The notes under the pieces were generated by a model, which worked only from the letters and a program-made list of their open reading frames with translations, was not told the DNA's origin and made no database searches. Positions 16,296 through 24,998 of a DNA stretch of 64,000 nucleotides are shown here, one piece after another. How positions within the stretch are numbered: position 1 is the stretch's first letter; every line of letters begins with the position of its first letter. A program made the translations under genes and the position numbers. Source of the DNA: an uncultured Bacteroidia bacterium (GTDB lineage: Bacteria > Bacteroidota > Bacteroidia > Bacteroidales > UBA932); the NCBI GenBank assembly GCA_902782225.1, contig CACZMF010000008.1:23033-87032 (forward strand), read 5' to 3'.

Positions 16296-17546
16296 TTAGC
16301 GCCTGGAAGTGACCTCGCGCTCGTAGCGCTCGATTTCCGGAATGAATTCAGGCCCCACGGGCACGCCGCCACGGAGGTTGAAATAGTCGTAGACGGCTCC
16401 GAACGGCAGAGTCTTTGCCTCCTCCAGGAGGGCGAGGCGCTGGAAGCCGCGGCCGCTGTCTTCATATTCACGTAGCTTGCCGAGCGGCTCCAGGAGCGCC
16501 GACAGCAGGCATTTCTGCGTGGCGCGGGTGCCGATGATGTAGGCGCCGATGCGGTTGATGGAGGCGTCGAAATAGTCGAGGCCGATGTGGGCGCGGTCCA
16601 GGGCTCCGGCACGCACGATTTCCTTGAAGAGGTCCAGGGTCTGGTCGTTCATGATGGTCACGTGGTCGGAGTCCCAGCGCACGGGGCGGCTGACGTGGAG
16701 CATCAGTTCGGGTACGAAAAGCAGCAGTGCCGCCACCTTGTCGGACACGTTCTCGGTGGGTTCATAGTGGCCCGTGTCCAGGGTGTACATGACCTTGCGG
16801 GTGGCGCAGTAGCCTTCGAAGAAGTCCATCGAGCCGACGGTGTAGCTTTCCAGGCCTATGCCGAAGAGTTTGGCCTCGACGCAGGATTTCATCCCGGGGA
16901 GCTCCTCGGAAAGGATTTCATCCAGGGACTCGGCAAGCAGCTCGCGGTAGCGCTTGCGCTCTACGGTGAGGTCCTTGCTGCCGTCGTGGACCCATATATT
17001 CATGATGCAGGGATCGCCCTGGGCCTTGCCCATGGCATCTGCGATGCGGCGGCAGCGCTTTGTGTGCTCTATCCAGAACCTGCGGATTTCCGGGTCGGGA
17101 TTGGAGAGGGACAGGTCGCCGCTCTTGGGATGCGAGAAGGATGTGGAGTTGAAGTCCAGTTTCATGTCGTTCTCCGCAGCCCACTGAATCCAGCTTTCGA
17201 AATGCCTGGGCTCCACCTCGTCGCGGTCCACGAACTTGCCGCCGAAATCGCCGTAGATTTCGTGGAGATTGAGCCTCTGCGTGCCTGCAAGCAGGCTTTT
17301 GGCGAAGCGGACATCGGAACGGACCTCTTCGATGTTGCGGGCTCGTCCGGGATAATTGCCCGTGGTCTGGATGCCTCCGGAGAGGGCCTGGCCACGCTCG
17401 AAACCGACCACGTCGTCGGTCTGCCAGCAGTGGAGGGAAATGGGAGTTTTCGCAAGGATGTCGATGGCCTTGTCGGTGTCGACGCCCAGCTCGGCATAGC
17501 GTTCCTTCGCTATCTCGTAGGCCTTGAGTATCTGCTGTTCTTTCAT
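16296..17546 (-). CDS. rhaA: L-rhamnose isomerase
   Basis: 416 residues, the normal size. It converts L-rhamnose to L-rhamnulose in the cytoplasm. Family motifs: ISLHCWQTDDVVGFE at the N-terminus, NLHEIYGDF near 93, the metal-ligand stretches SCVEAKLFGIGLESYTVGS, YTLDTGHY and RWDSDHV, and GLDYFDASINRIGAY near the C-terminus. It follows rhaB after 4 bases. No aldolase, rhamnose permease or RhaR-type regulator is present in the window, so the pathway is completed elsewhere. Confidence 0.96.
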   Translation of the reverse strand: MKEQQILKAYEIAKERYAELGVDTDKAIDILAKTPISLHCWQTDDVVGFERGQALSGGIQTTGNYPGRARNIEEVRSDVRFAKSLLAGTQRLNLHEIYGDFGGKFVDRDEVEPRHFESWIQWAAENDMKLDFNSTSFSHPKSGDLSLSNPDPEIRRFWIEHTKRCRRIADAMGKAQGDPCIMNIWVHDGSKDLTVERKRYRELLAESLDEILSEELPGMKSCVEAKLFGIGLESYTVGSMDFFEGYCATRKVMYTLDTGHYEPTENVSDKVAALLLFVPELMLHVSRPVRWDSDHVTIMNDQTLDLFKEIVRAGALDRAHIGLDYFDASINRIGAYIIGTRATQKCLLSALLEPLGKLREYEDSGRGFQRLALLEEAKTLPFGAVYDYFNLRGGVPVGPEFIPEIERYEREVTSRR

Positions 17547-17550
17547 TGTG

Positions 17551-18978
17551 TTATTGATTATTAATAGTATGCGGGGTAAAGACCCGGACGGGGAAAGAGG
17601 CCGATATCAGCCGGCGCATTTCCCAACGGTCGGAGATGAGGCCTGCGGCCTTGGCCTGGAGCATCAGGTTGCCTATCGCAGTGGCCTCCACCGGACCGGC
17701 CACGACGGGCATTCCGATGGCATCGGCGGTCCACTGGTTCAGCAGCTCGTTGGCACTGCCTCCGCCGATGACGTGGAGTTTCTCTATCTTGAAGGGAGCA
17801 AAGCCCTGCAGCATCCCCAGCACCTCGCGGTAGCGGTCTGCCAGGGAGTGGTAGATGCAGGAGACGATCTGCGAATCGGTCAGGGTGTCATCCTGAACGC
17901 AGCGAAGGATCTCCTCCACCATATTCTCCGGCGCGGCGAAACGGGGGTCGTCGGGATTGATGCGGCCCGGGAAAGCTTCCTCGCTGCGCGCCATACGCAC
18001 GAGGCAGGGATATGAATAGTCCTTCCCCTGCTTGCGCCAGACTTCACGGCACTGCTCAAGGAGCCACATTCCGGTGATGTTCTTGAGGAAGCGGGTGGTG
18101 CCTTCGATACCGCCTTCGTTGGTGAAGTTGGCAGCCTGGCTGCGGGAATCGATTATGGGAGCCGGAACTTCTATGCCCATGAGGCTCCAGGTGCCGCTGC
18201 TCAGATAGGCGAAACGCTCGTCCGCGGCAGGCACTGCGGCAACGGCAGACGCCGTGTCGTGGCCTGCAACCGCCACCACCGGCACGGGACCGAGACCGGT
18301 CTGCTCCGCGATTTGAGGCTTCAGTGGGCCGATCACAGTGCCCGGCTGCACGATGGGCAGCAGCACATCGGTGCGTATGCCGAGACGCTCCAGCAGCCCC
18401 TTGTCGAAGCTGCGTGTCTTCTGGTCCATCATTCCGGAGGTCGAAGCATCCGTGTATTCACAGACCTGTCTTCCGGTCAGCGTCCAGGCCAGCAGGTCAG
18501 GCATGAACAGGATGCCGGCGGCCTTTTCAAGCGCCGGCTCCCCCGTCCTGGTCTGGGCATAGAGCTGGAAGATGGTGTTGAAATCCATTATCTGTATGCC
18601 CGTGGCGGCATAGAGTTCCGTGCGCGGCACGATCTTGAAAACTTCTTCGGGAATGCCTCTCGTGTAGGGATCACGATATGCCCTCGGAAGACCGGCCAGA
18701 CTGCCGTCCGGGGCGATGCAGCCGAAATCCACTCCCCAGGTGTCTATTCCTATGGAATCGAGCTTGATGCCCCTGGAGCCCAGGTCCGTGAGGCAGTCCA
18801 TGAAGCTCCGGCGCATGGAATCAAGGTCCCAATAAAGCCGGCCGTCCCTTTTAAGCGGCCGGTTGGGGAAGCGGCAGACTTCCTCCATTGAAAAAACGCC
18901 TCCGGAGAAGGTGCCGAGCAGGGCCCTGCCGCTGGTGGCACCGCAGTCGAAGGCGAGAAAACGATGAGTCTTGTTCAT
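17551..18978 (-). CDS. rhaB: Rhamnulokinase
   Basis: 475 residues of the FGGY kinase family. FLAFDCGATSGRALLG (residues 7-22) is the phosphate-1 loop, GIDTWGVDFG near 75-84 carries the catalytic-site Asp of rhamnulokinases, and the adenosine motif GGGSANELLNQWTADA is near 400. It phosphorylates L-rhamnulose to rhamnulose-1-phosphate. It begins 9 bases after the end of the mechanosensitive-channel gene and is followed by rhaA, so all three probably share a transcript. Confidence 0.96.
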   Translation of the reverse strand: MNKTHRFLAFDCGATSGRALLGTFSGGVFSMEEVCRFPNRPLKRDGRLYWDLDSMRRSFMDCLTDLGSRGIKLDSIGIDTWGVDFGCIAPDGSLAGLPRAYRDPYTRGIPEEVFKIVPRTELYAATGIQIMDFNTIFQLYAQTRTGEPALEKAAGILFMPDLLAWTLTGRQVCEYTDASTSGMMDQKTRSFDKGLLERLGIRTDVLLPIVQPGTVIGPLKPQIAEQTGLGPVPVVAVAGHDTASAVAAVPAADERFAYLSSGTWSLMGIEVPAPIIDSRSQAANFTNEGGIEGTTRFLKNITGMWLLEQCREVWRKQGKDYSYPCLVRMARSEEAFPGRINPDDPRFAAPENMVEEILRCVQDDTLTDSQIVSCIYHSLADRYREVLGMLQGFAPFKIEKLHVIGGGSANELLNQWTADAIGMPVVAGPVEATAIGNLMLQAKAAGLISDRWEMRRLISASFPVRVFTPHTINNQ

Positions 18979-18987
18979 AAGGCTTGC

Positions 18988-19911
18988 TCAGGACTTGACG
19001 TGGATATCCATCTGGGGGAACGGGAACGGGAAACCGGCTGCCGGGAGCTGGTTGTAGATGGCGTCGTTGACGGCAAAATAGACATCCCAGTAGTCGGCGT
19101 TGCGCACCCAGGCGCGGACCACGAACACCACTGAGCTGGACTCCAGCGACGACACGGCCGCAAAAGGAGCCACCGCTCCGGGAGTGGAAGGGTCGAGCAC
19201 CTTTTCATTGGCGCTGACGATCTCCAGGAGCTTGGCCTTGCAGGCCTCGGCATCCACGCCGTACTCCAGGCCTATCTTCCATTCCAGGCGGCGTATCGGA
19301 TTCTTCGTGTAGTTGTTGATGTTGCCGTTGGCCAGCGGGCCGTGCGGAATCGTGACGCTGCGGTTGTCGGGCAGGGTCAGGCGCGTGCTGATTATGGACA
19401 TTTCCGTGACCGTGCCGGCATAGCCCTGGGCCTCGATGAAATCGCCGACCTTGAAGGGCTTGAAAGCCAGTATCAGCAGGCCGCCGGAGAAATTCTGGAG
19501 GGTGCCGCTGAGCGCCATGCCTATGGCCACGCCGCCGCCCGCGAGCAGCGCTGCAAGCGAAGTGGTGTTGACCCCGAGCGTGCTGATGGAGACCACGATA
19601 AGGGCGATGGTCAGCACCACGGAGGTGAAACTGGACACGAAGGATGCAACCGTCCTGTCGGTCTTACGGGCTTCAAAATAACGTTTGAGCGCCTTTTTGA
19701 CCAGGCCGATCAGCCAGATGCCTACTACATATATCAGTATGGCCACCAGCATCTTGAGCCCGAAATGGATCGAGTCCACAGCCACCTGGTGCATTGCCGT
19801 GGCCGGATCGCTGACAAGGGTCTCCGCAAAATCGTTGGCAGCCGCCCGCACGGAGTCTACCTTGCTGGTCACTTCGGGGGTGGGAGCGAAAGGATTGGTC
19901 TGAAGTATCAT
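18988..19911 (-). CDS. Small-conductance mechanosensitive channel, MscS family
   Basis: 307 residues from ATG 19911 (MILQTNPF); the open frame upstream runs through the promoter and is not used. A periplasmic start is followed by TM1 near 57-80 (LVAILIYVVGIWLIGLV), TM2 and the pore helix TM3 (ALLAGGGVAIGMALSGTLQNF, the Gly/Ala-rich MscS signature, near 130-150). The beta-domain follows with VGDFIEAQGYAGTVTEM and the LPDNRSVTIPHGPLANGNINNYT motif. It releases solutes on hypo-osmotic shock. A -7 box ends 5 bases before the start. Confidence 0.93.
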   Translation of the reverse strand: MILQTNPFAPTPEVTSKVDSVRAAANDFAETLVSDPATAMHQVAVDSIHFGLKMLVAILIYVVGIWLIGLVKKALKRYFEARKTDRTVASFVSSFTSVVLTIALIVVSISTLGVNTTSLAALLAGGGVAIGMALSGTLQNFSGGLLILAFKPFKVGDFIEAQGYAGTVTEMSIISTRLTLPDNRSVTIPHGPLANGNINNYTKNPIRRLEWKIGLEYGVDAEACKAKLLEIVSANEKVLDPSTPGAVAPFAAVSSLESSSVVFVVRAWVRNADYWDVYFAVNDAIYNQLPAAGFPFPFPQMDIHVKS

Positions 19912-19916
19912 AGTCA

Positions 19917-19924
19917 CAAATATA
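19917..19924 (-). promoter_or_regulatory. -7 box immediately upstream of mscS
   Basis: TATATTTG on the minus strand with only TGACT between it and ATG 19911; a GTG rather than TTG sits at the -33 distance. It suggests a leaderless or nearly leaderless message for mscS-rhaB-rhaA. Confidence 0.5.
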
Positions 19925-20028
19925 CCAAAATAATACACTATTTCACAGATTTTTTTTAACTTTAAGCCGGAAGTCTGAAAGGACCACCCATAGTAAAGCA
20001 CACAAAACCAATTACTAACCAATTTATT

Positions 20029-21414
20029 ATGCGAAAAATCCTATTTACCCTCGCAGTCCTGCTGATGGCAGCATCGGCAGCCAACGCACAGGCCGTCAAG
20101 TACAATCAGTACGGCGTGGCCGTAGAGTCTGACGTGCTCGACGCAGAATCCCAGGATGGATTCCTGGTCATCGAATCGCCCAAGTCGGACTACAAGATCT
20201 GGTTCGACAACCGTATCCAGTTCGACGCAGGCGCTTTCTTCGGGGCTCCCGAATGGGCCGACCCGATAGGCAATGGAGTAAGCATCCGACGCGCCCGTTT
20301 CGCCATCAAGGCCCAGGTCGACAAGAACTGGTACGGCGAATTCGACATGGACCTTGCAGACGGTCTGGTGGAACTGAAGGACGCCATAGTCCGTTTCACC
20401 GGCATCCCTAATCTCGAACTGCAGGCCGGCAACTTCAAGGAGAATTTCTCCATCCAGCGCAACTCTTCTTCCCGCTACCTGATGTTCATGGAGCGTCCCA
20501 TGGTCTGCTCCGCCCTGGCTCCTTCCCGCCATCTGGGCGTCAACGCCAAGTATGACAATCCCTGGATCTGGGCTTCCGCCGGCTTCTTCGCCCAGGAAGG
20601 CGCAGGCTCCGAGGAAATCACCAACGTGCAGGACAACAACAAGGACTTCGGCCGCGGCATCAGCTTCAAGAACAACACCGGCTACGCCGTGACCACCAAG
20701 CTCGTCCTCCGTCCCCTCTGCAAGCTGGACAACGCCAGTCTCCACATCGGTGCCGCCTATTCCTACCGCACCACCCTGCTGAGCGCCGCCACCGGAGAAT
20801 GGGGCACCTACCGTGCAAGCGCCCGCAACTCCACCAGTATCAACCGCAAGAAATACCTGGACACCAACAACCTCAAGGGCTATGACCACAACAACCTCTG
20901 GACCGTCGAGCTCGCCGGCCACTGGGGCGGTTTCCGCTTTGAGGGCGCCTACATCGGCGACAACGTCGTCCTGAAAGACAACAACACCGTCACCAAGCTG
21001 AACCTGGGCGGCTGGTATGTACAGGCCGGCTACCTGCTCTTCGGCGGCAAGCAGCGCTACGATTCCAAGGGCGCCAAGTACACCCGCGCCGAACGCGGCC
21101 AGAAGTGGGGCGACCTCGAGCTTTGCGCCCGCTACGAATTCTGCGACCTCAACGCTCCCGCCCAGAAGGTCTATGGCGGCAGCGCCGAAGCCTACACCGT
21201 GGGCCTGAACTGGTGGGTCACCAACAACGTGCGCATGCAGCTCAACTACCAGTACAACAACAACGACCGCTATGCCAACGGCAAGGACAAACTGAATGTC
21301 GGTCTGGATGCAGCAGGCAAAGCCGTCAAGGACTACACCAAGGTCGTCGCTCCCACCGGAAAGGCCGGCGTCGACTACCATATGGTCTCACTCCGTTTCG
21401 AAGTTGATTTCTAA
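20029..21414 (+). CDS. Phosphate-selective-porin-like outer-membrane channel (OprP/OprO family)
   Basis: 461 residues with signal peptide …AASAANA. The barrel begins YKIWFDNRIQFDAGAFF, RRARFAIKAQVDKNWYGEFDMDLADGLVELKDAIVRF and continues with the plug-like QAGNFKENFSIQRNSSSRYLMFMERPM, which is the OprP/OprO family signature; it ends in aromatic-terminated MVSLRFEVDF. Family members pass phosphate or polyphosphate and related anions; specificity here is inferred only. First gene of a six-gene operon with a lamin-tail lipoprotein, two CYTH-type proteins, a DASS transporter and MgtC. Confidence 0.88.
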   Translation: MRKILFTLAVLLMAASAANAQAVKYNQYGVAVESDVLDAESQDGFLVIESPKSDYKIWFDNRIQFDAGAFFGAPEWADPIGNGVSIRRARFAIKAQVDKNWYGEFDMDLADGLVELKDAIVRFTGIPNLELQAGNFKENFSIQRNSSSRYLMFMERPMVCSALAPSRHLGVNAKYDNPWIWASAGFFAQEGAGSEEITNVQDNNKDFGRGISFKNNTGYAVTTKLVLRPLCKLDNASLHIGAAYSYRTTLLSAATGEWGTYRASARNSTSINRKKYLDTNNLKGYDHNNLWTVELAGHWGGFRFEGAYIGDNVVLKDNNTVTKLNLGGWYVQAGYLLFGGKQRYDSKGAKYTRAERGQKWGDLELCARYEFCDLNAPAQKVYGGSAEAYTVGLNWWVTNNVRMQLNYQYNNNDRYANGKDKLNVGLDAAGKAVKDYTKVVAPTGKAGVDYHMVSLRFEVDF

Positions 21415-21426
21415 AAAGAATTGATT

Positions 21427-22251
21427 ATGAAAAAGTTATTATTTGCAATACCCATACTTGCGCTGGCATTTGCCGGATGCGTGAAGGACGAAATATTCAA
21501 GGGCCCTTCCAAGATCGATAAGGTGGTGTTCAGCCCCGAGGCCCCCACTTCCAAAGACGCAGTCACCGTCACCGCCACGATTAGCGGCCTGCAGACTGTA
21601 AAGACTGCCACCGTCAGCTACAACGGCAAGGACGTGTCCATGACCGGTTCCGGAAGCGACTGGACGGCCACTATTCCCGCCCAGCCGGACGGCACCGATG
21701 TGAGCTTCACCGTGAAAGTCGTCAATGACGCCAATTTCGAGACGGTATCCGACAAATTCTCCTACAAGGTCGGCGACCCGGCCACGGACTGGAGCAAACT
21801 CAAGCTCAACGAGGTCTGCGGCGCAGGCGCCGATGAGGAGAAATTCTTCGAGCTCTACAATGCCGGCGACTTCGACATCAAGCTCACCGGCGTGACCATC
21901 AGCAAGGACGAAGAGACCTGCTGGACGGGCATAGACGGCGAGGTGGTGCCTGCAAAGGGCTTCTTCGCAATCATAGGAGGCAAGGGCACCACGCCCAGAG
22001 GCTTCAGCAGCGGCTTCTCCGCCAAGAAGAGCGTCCTCGTGGAACTGTTCGACAACAAGGGCAACAAGATCGACCAGTTCCAGCGCGGCGAAAAGGGCTC
22101 CGACGGCAAGTGGGGCGCATCCCTCACGGACAACAAGGGCTCATGGAGCCGCATCCCCGACGGCACCGGCAAGTGGAAGACCACCGCGACGGCCACCCCG
22201 GGAGCAGCCAACTCCACCGACGGCACCGACGACAACGACGTTAAACAATAA
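21427..22251 (+). CDS. Lipoprotein with a lamin-tail domain (LTD)
   Basis: 274 residues from ATG 21427; TTG 21421 two codons earlier is a possible but weaker start. Lipobox AFAGC (Cys17). Residues 30-110 resemble an Ig-like sandwich; from about 123 to 240 lies an LTD: KLNEVCGAGADEEKFFELYN, AGDFDIKLTGVTIS and a closing TATATPGAANS, the usual LTD end (TPGxxN). LTDs in secreted bacterial proteins are thought to bind DNA, phosphorylated molecules or other ligands, often beside phosphoesterases. It starts 12 bases after the porin stop. Confidence 0.8.
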   Translation: MKKLLFAIPILALAFAGCVKDEIFKGPSKIDKVVFSPEAPTSKDAVTVTATISGLQTVKTATVSYNGKDVSMTGSGSDWTATIPAQPDGTDVSFTVKVVNDANFETVSDKFSYKVGDPATDWSKLKLNEVCGAGADEEKFFELYNAGDFDIKLTGVTISKDEETCWTGIDGEVVPAKGFFAIIGGKGTTPRGFSSGFSAKKSVLVELFDNKGNKIDQFQRGEKGSDGKWGASLTDNKGSWSRIPDGTGKWKTTATATPGAANSTDGTDDNDVKQ

Positions 22252-22265
22252 AATATCAGCTAATT

Positions 22266-22904
22266 ATGGCAGAACTTAAAATCGGCGAGGAAAGCAAGCC
22301 CCGCTTTGAATTCCGCAGCTTCGGACAGTGCTTCTGCGAAGCCCACAAAAGGATGGCCCGCCTCAGCGTTCCCGTGCCCGAGAAGGTATGGGAGCGGGAG
22401 AGCGATGAAATCTACATCATCTCGGCAAAGAACGACATCAACAACACCAAGATCCGTAACGGCAAGATGGACATCAAGACCTATGTCCAGACCGTCGACG
22501 GACTGGAGCAGTGGAATCCCCTGATGAAGGGCGAGTTCCCCATCAGCCGCGAAGTGCTAGAGAAGGAAGTCTTCCCCGCTTTCATGGTGGAGATGCCCAG
22601 GCTGGACAAAGACAGCTACACCTACGAGGAATTCATCGCCATGGTCAAGGCCTGCCCCGACCTGGCCGCAGTCCGCGTCCACAAGCAGCGCTTCGGATAT
22701 ATGGTCAACAACACCATCTGCGAAGTGGGCAACGTGCTCATCAACGGCGCCAAAGTGGTGACCATCAACTCCGAATCCACTGAAATCGAAGACATCAAGA
22801 AGACCATAGCCGACTGCGGGCTCGAGGGAGTCGAAAACATCAACTACCTCCAGGCCATCAAGCGCGTCATCGGCATGATCGACAAACCTTTAGCAAACGA
22901 ATAA
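22266..22904 (+). CDS. Divergent CYTH-like cytoplasmic protein
   Basis: 212 residues, no signal peptide. I do not know a named family, but the order of charged motifs mirrors a CYTH triphosphate tunnel: an N-terminal FEFRSF, then TKIRNGKMDIKTYVQ, LEQWNPLMKGEFPIS, and a C-terminal KQRFGYMVNNTICEVGNVLI followed by TINSESTEI. This is the KxR…ExxxV…E pattern of CYTH strands, though the first ExExK is not intact. It lies 4 bases before a canonical CYTH gene, so a paired or heteromeric role is inferred. Confidence 0.6.
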   Translation: MAELKIGEESKPRFEFRSFGQCFCEAHKRMARLSVPVPEKVWERESDEIYIISAKNDINNTKIRNGKMDIKTYVQTVDGLEQWNPLMKGEFPISREVLEKEVFPAFMVEMPRLDKDSYTYEEFIAMVKACPDLAAVRVHKQRFGYMVNNTICEVGNVLINGAKVVTINSESTEIEDIKKTIADCGLEGVENINYLQAIKRVIGMIDKPLANE

Positions 22905-22907
22905 GCA

Positions 22908-23384
22908 ATGGCACAGGAAATCGAAAAGAAATTCTTGGTAAAGGGTGACTTCAAGGGCGAGGCTTTCAAGGCCACCCGCATCACCCAGGGCTACCTCAGC
23001 AGCGTACCCGAGCGCACCGTGCGCATCCGCGTCAAGGGCGACAAGGGATTCATCACCGTGAAAGGCATAGGCAACGCCTCCGGAGCGGCCCGTTTCGAGT
23101 GGGAGAAAGAGATCCCGGTCGAAGACGTGCGCGCCCTGCTCGACCTTGCCGAGCCCGGCGTCATCGACAAGACCCGCTACCTTGTCAAGAACACCGACGG
23201 CAAGCATGTCTGGGAGGTTGACGAGTTCTACGGCGACAACGACGGCCTCACCGTGGCCGAAGTCGAGCTTGCCGACGAGAACGAGCCCTTCGACAAGCCC
23301 GCCTGGCTTGGCGAGGAGGTCACCGGCGACCCCAAGTACTTCAACTCCATGTTGATGAAGAACCCCTACAAGAACTGGAAGTAG
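22908..23384 (+). CDS. CYTH domain protein, probable inorganic triphosphatase
   Basis: 158 residues, a single-domain CYTH. The hallmark ExExK is residues 4-8 (EIEKK), followed by TVRIRVKGDKGFITVKG (Arg/Lys wall of the tunnel), RFEWEKEIP, DKTRYLV, WEVDEFYGDNDGL and VAEVELADENEPF with the metal-binding acidic residues. Small bacterial CYTHs (NeuTTM/CthTTM-like) hydrolyse tripolyphosphate; a few others act on nucleoside triphosphates. The neighbourhood of an OprP-type porin and an anion transporter supports an inorganic polyphosphate substrate. Confidence 0.9.
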   Translation: MAQEIEKKFLVKGDFKGEAFKATRITQGYLSSVPERTVRIRVKGDKGFITVKGIGNASGAARFEWEKEIPVEDVRALLDLAEPGVIDKTRYLVKNTDGKHVWEVDEFYGDNDGLTVAEVELADENEPFDKPAWLGEEVTGDPKYFNSMLMKNPYKNWK

Positions 23385-23387
23385 ATT

Positions 23388-24998
23388 ATGGCCACACAGA
23401 ATCCGACGAAGGCGGCGGGTCAGTTCGACCCCCTGGACATGAACAACTACAAGATCGAGAAGCTGCCCAAGATGCAGAAATCGAAATTCGAAGTCTGGAT
23501 GGCCAGGCTTGGCGGTCCGCTGGCCCTCATCGCCTTCGTCTGGATCTGTTGGTTCTGCCATATCGGCTTCATCGACAACCTCGACACCGGCAACCTTGCC
23601 GCAACCGCCCAGAAGCGTCTGGGCGTCCTCGGGCCCGAGGGGTTCATCCGGGCCAACTATGCGATGCTCGCCATCTTCGCGTCGAGCCTCATACTCTGGA
23701 TGACGGAGGCCATACCCAACTACCTGACTTCCCTGCTGCTCATCCTGGGCACGGTACTGCTCGGAGTGACGACCCAGAAAGAGGCCCTCGCCCAGCTCGG
23801 CCATCCCGTGATGTGGCTGAACATCCTGAGCTTCGTCCTGGCGTCCATGCTCGTGAAGACTCAGTTCGCCAAACGCCTGGCCCTTGCCTTCGTCATCAGG
23901 TTCGGGAAAAGCGCAAAGGGGGTGCTCTGGAGCTTTCTGGTGATCAACCTGGTGCTCTCGGCATTCATTTCCGCCACCACGGTGAAGGCCACCATCATGC
24001 TCCCCATCTTCATGGTCATCTGCGCCATCTACGGGGCATCCAACGGCAACCGCAACAACTTCGGCCGCAACCTCGTGATCCAGAACCTGTTCCAGGTCAA
24101 CATCGGAGCCAACGCCTTCTACACCGGCAGCGGCGCCCACCTGCTGGCCATCTCGCTCATCGCCGGCTTCATCGGGAGCTGCGATTTCGGCTATGCCGAC
24201 TGGCTGGTGGCCGTGGGGCCGATGAGCGTGATCATCCTTGTGGTCGGCCTGCTGCTGGGCATGTATGTGTTCTTCCCCATGAAAAAGGAGGAGCAGGTGC
24301 CGCAGATCGAAGGCGGCATCGAGCGCCTGAAGGTGGAGCTGGACGCGATGGGCAAGATGAGCGCGCAGGAATGGAGGGCAGTGGGCATCTTCCTGGTAGT
24401 GCTCTTCCTGTGGGTCACCAAAGGCACGTTCCACATCATCGACGAGACCATCGTGGCCCTGATCGGCGCCTGCCTCGCGCTCATCCCCGGAATCGGGGTG
24501 GTCAAGTGGAACGACGTGGACATCCCCTGGCACCTGATGCTCTTCAGCGCCGGCGCCTACGTGCTCGGCAGCGGCCTCAACGCCACCGACCTGCCCAACA
24601 CTATGGTCAACGCCGCATTCGACTCCCTGGGCATAGGCTCGGGCACGCCGTTCTGGGTGCTGTATGTCATCCTGACCTTCCTTATGATGTACTCTGGCCT
24701 GGTGTTCCAGAGCAAGACCATCAGGACGATGGTGTTCGTGCCCATAGCCCTGGGCGTGGAGGCCCGCTTCGGATTCATGCCGATGAGCCTCGCGCTGCCC
24801 GTCTCGATGCTTATCGAGCACTGCTACGTGCTGCCTTTCAACAGCAAGCCCGCGGCACTGCTTTACAACACAAACCAATACAGCCAGACCGATGCTTTCA
24901 AGTACGGAATCACGATGATGACTTTTTCGTGGTTCCTTATCCTGCTCTTCGGCCAGACCGTCCTGAAGTGGCTGAACATTACTCCGGGATTATTCTAG
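23388..24998 (+). CDS. SLC13/DASS-family sodium-coupled anion transporter
   Basis: 536 residues with about 11-13 hydrophobic segments after a soluble 45-residue N-terminus. DASS traits: the hairpin-and-helix SATTVKATIMLPIFMVI near 197-213, where family members usually have SNT, and its repeat-2 counterpart FNSKPAALLYNTNQYSQ near 482-498, plus IPGIGVVKWNDVDIPWHLML near 365-384. The family carries dicarboxylates, citrate, sulfate or phosphate with Na+. The usual SNT motifs are altered in both repeats, so the substrate may be unusual. The stop is followed at once by mgtC. Confidence 0.88.
   Translation: MATQNPTKAAGQFDPLDMNNYKIEKLPKMQKSKFEVWMARLGGPLALIAFVWICWFCHIGFIDNLDTGNLAATAQKRLGVLGPEGFIRANYAMLAIFASSLILWMTEAIPNYLTSLLLILGTVLLGVTTQKEALAQLGHPVMWLNILSFVLASMLVKTQFAKRLALAFVIRFGKSAKGVLWSFLVINLVLSAFISATTVKATIMLPIFMVICAIYGASNGNRNNFGRNLVIQNLFQVNIGANAFYTGSGAHLLAISLIAGFIGSCDFGYADWLVAVGPMSVIILVVGLLLGMYVFFPMKKEEQVPQIEGGIERLKVELDAMGKMSAQEWRAVGIFLVVLFLWVTKGTFHIIDETIVALIGACLALIPGIGVVKWNDVDIPWHLMLFSAGAYVLGSGLNATDLPNTMVNAAFDSLGIGSGTPFWVLYVILTFLMMYSGLVFQSKTIRTMVFVPIALGVEARFGFMPMSLALPVSMLIEHCYVLPFNSKPAALLYNTNQYSQTDAFKYGITMMTFSWFLILLFGQTVLKWLNITPGLF

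Noticed and set aside
20041-21381. Open frame of 446 codons antisense to the porin
   Set aside because: Covers exactly the porin and has a Val/Gly/Ala-rich translation typical of antisense reading.
22890-24878. Open frame of 662 codons on the minus strand opposite the CYTH and DASS genes
   Set aside because: It lies wholly antisense to two well-supported genes, is rich in His, Glu, Gln and Asp without motifs, and has no promoter or start context; GC-rich codon bias creates such frames.
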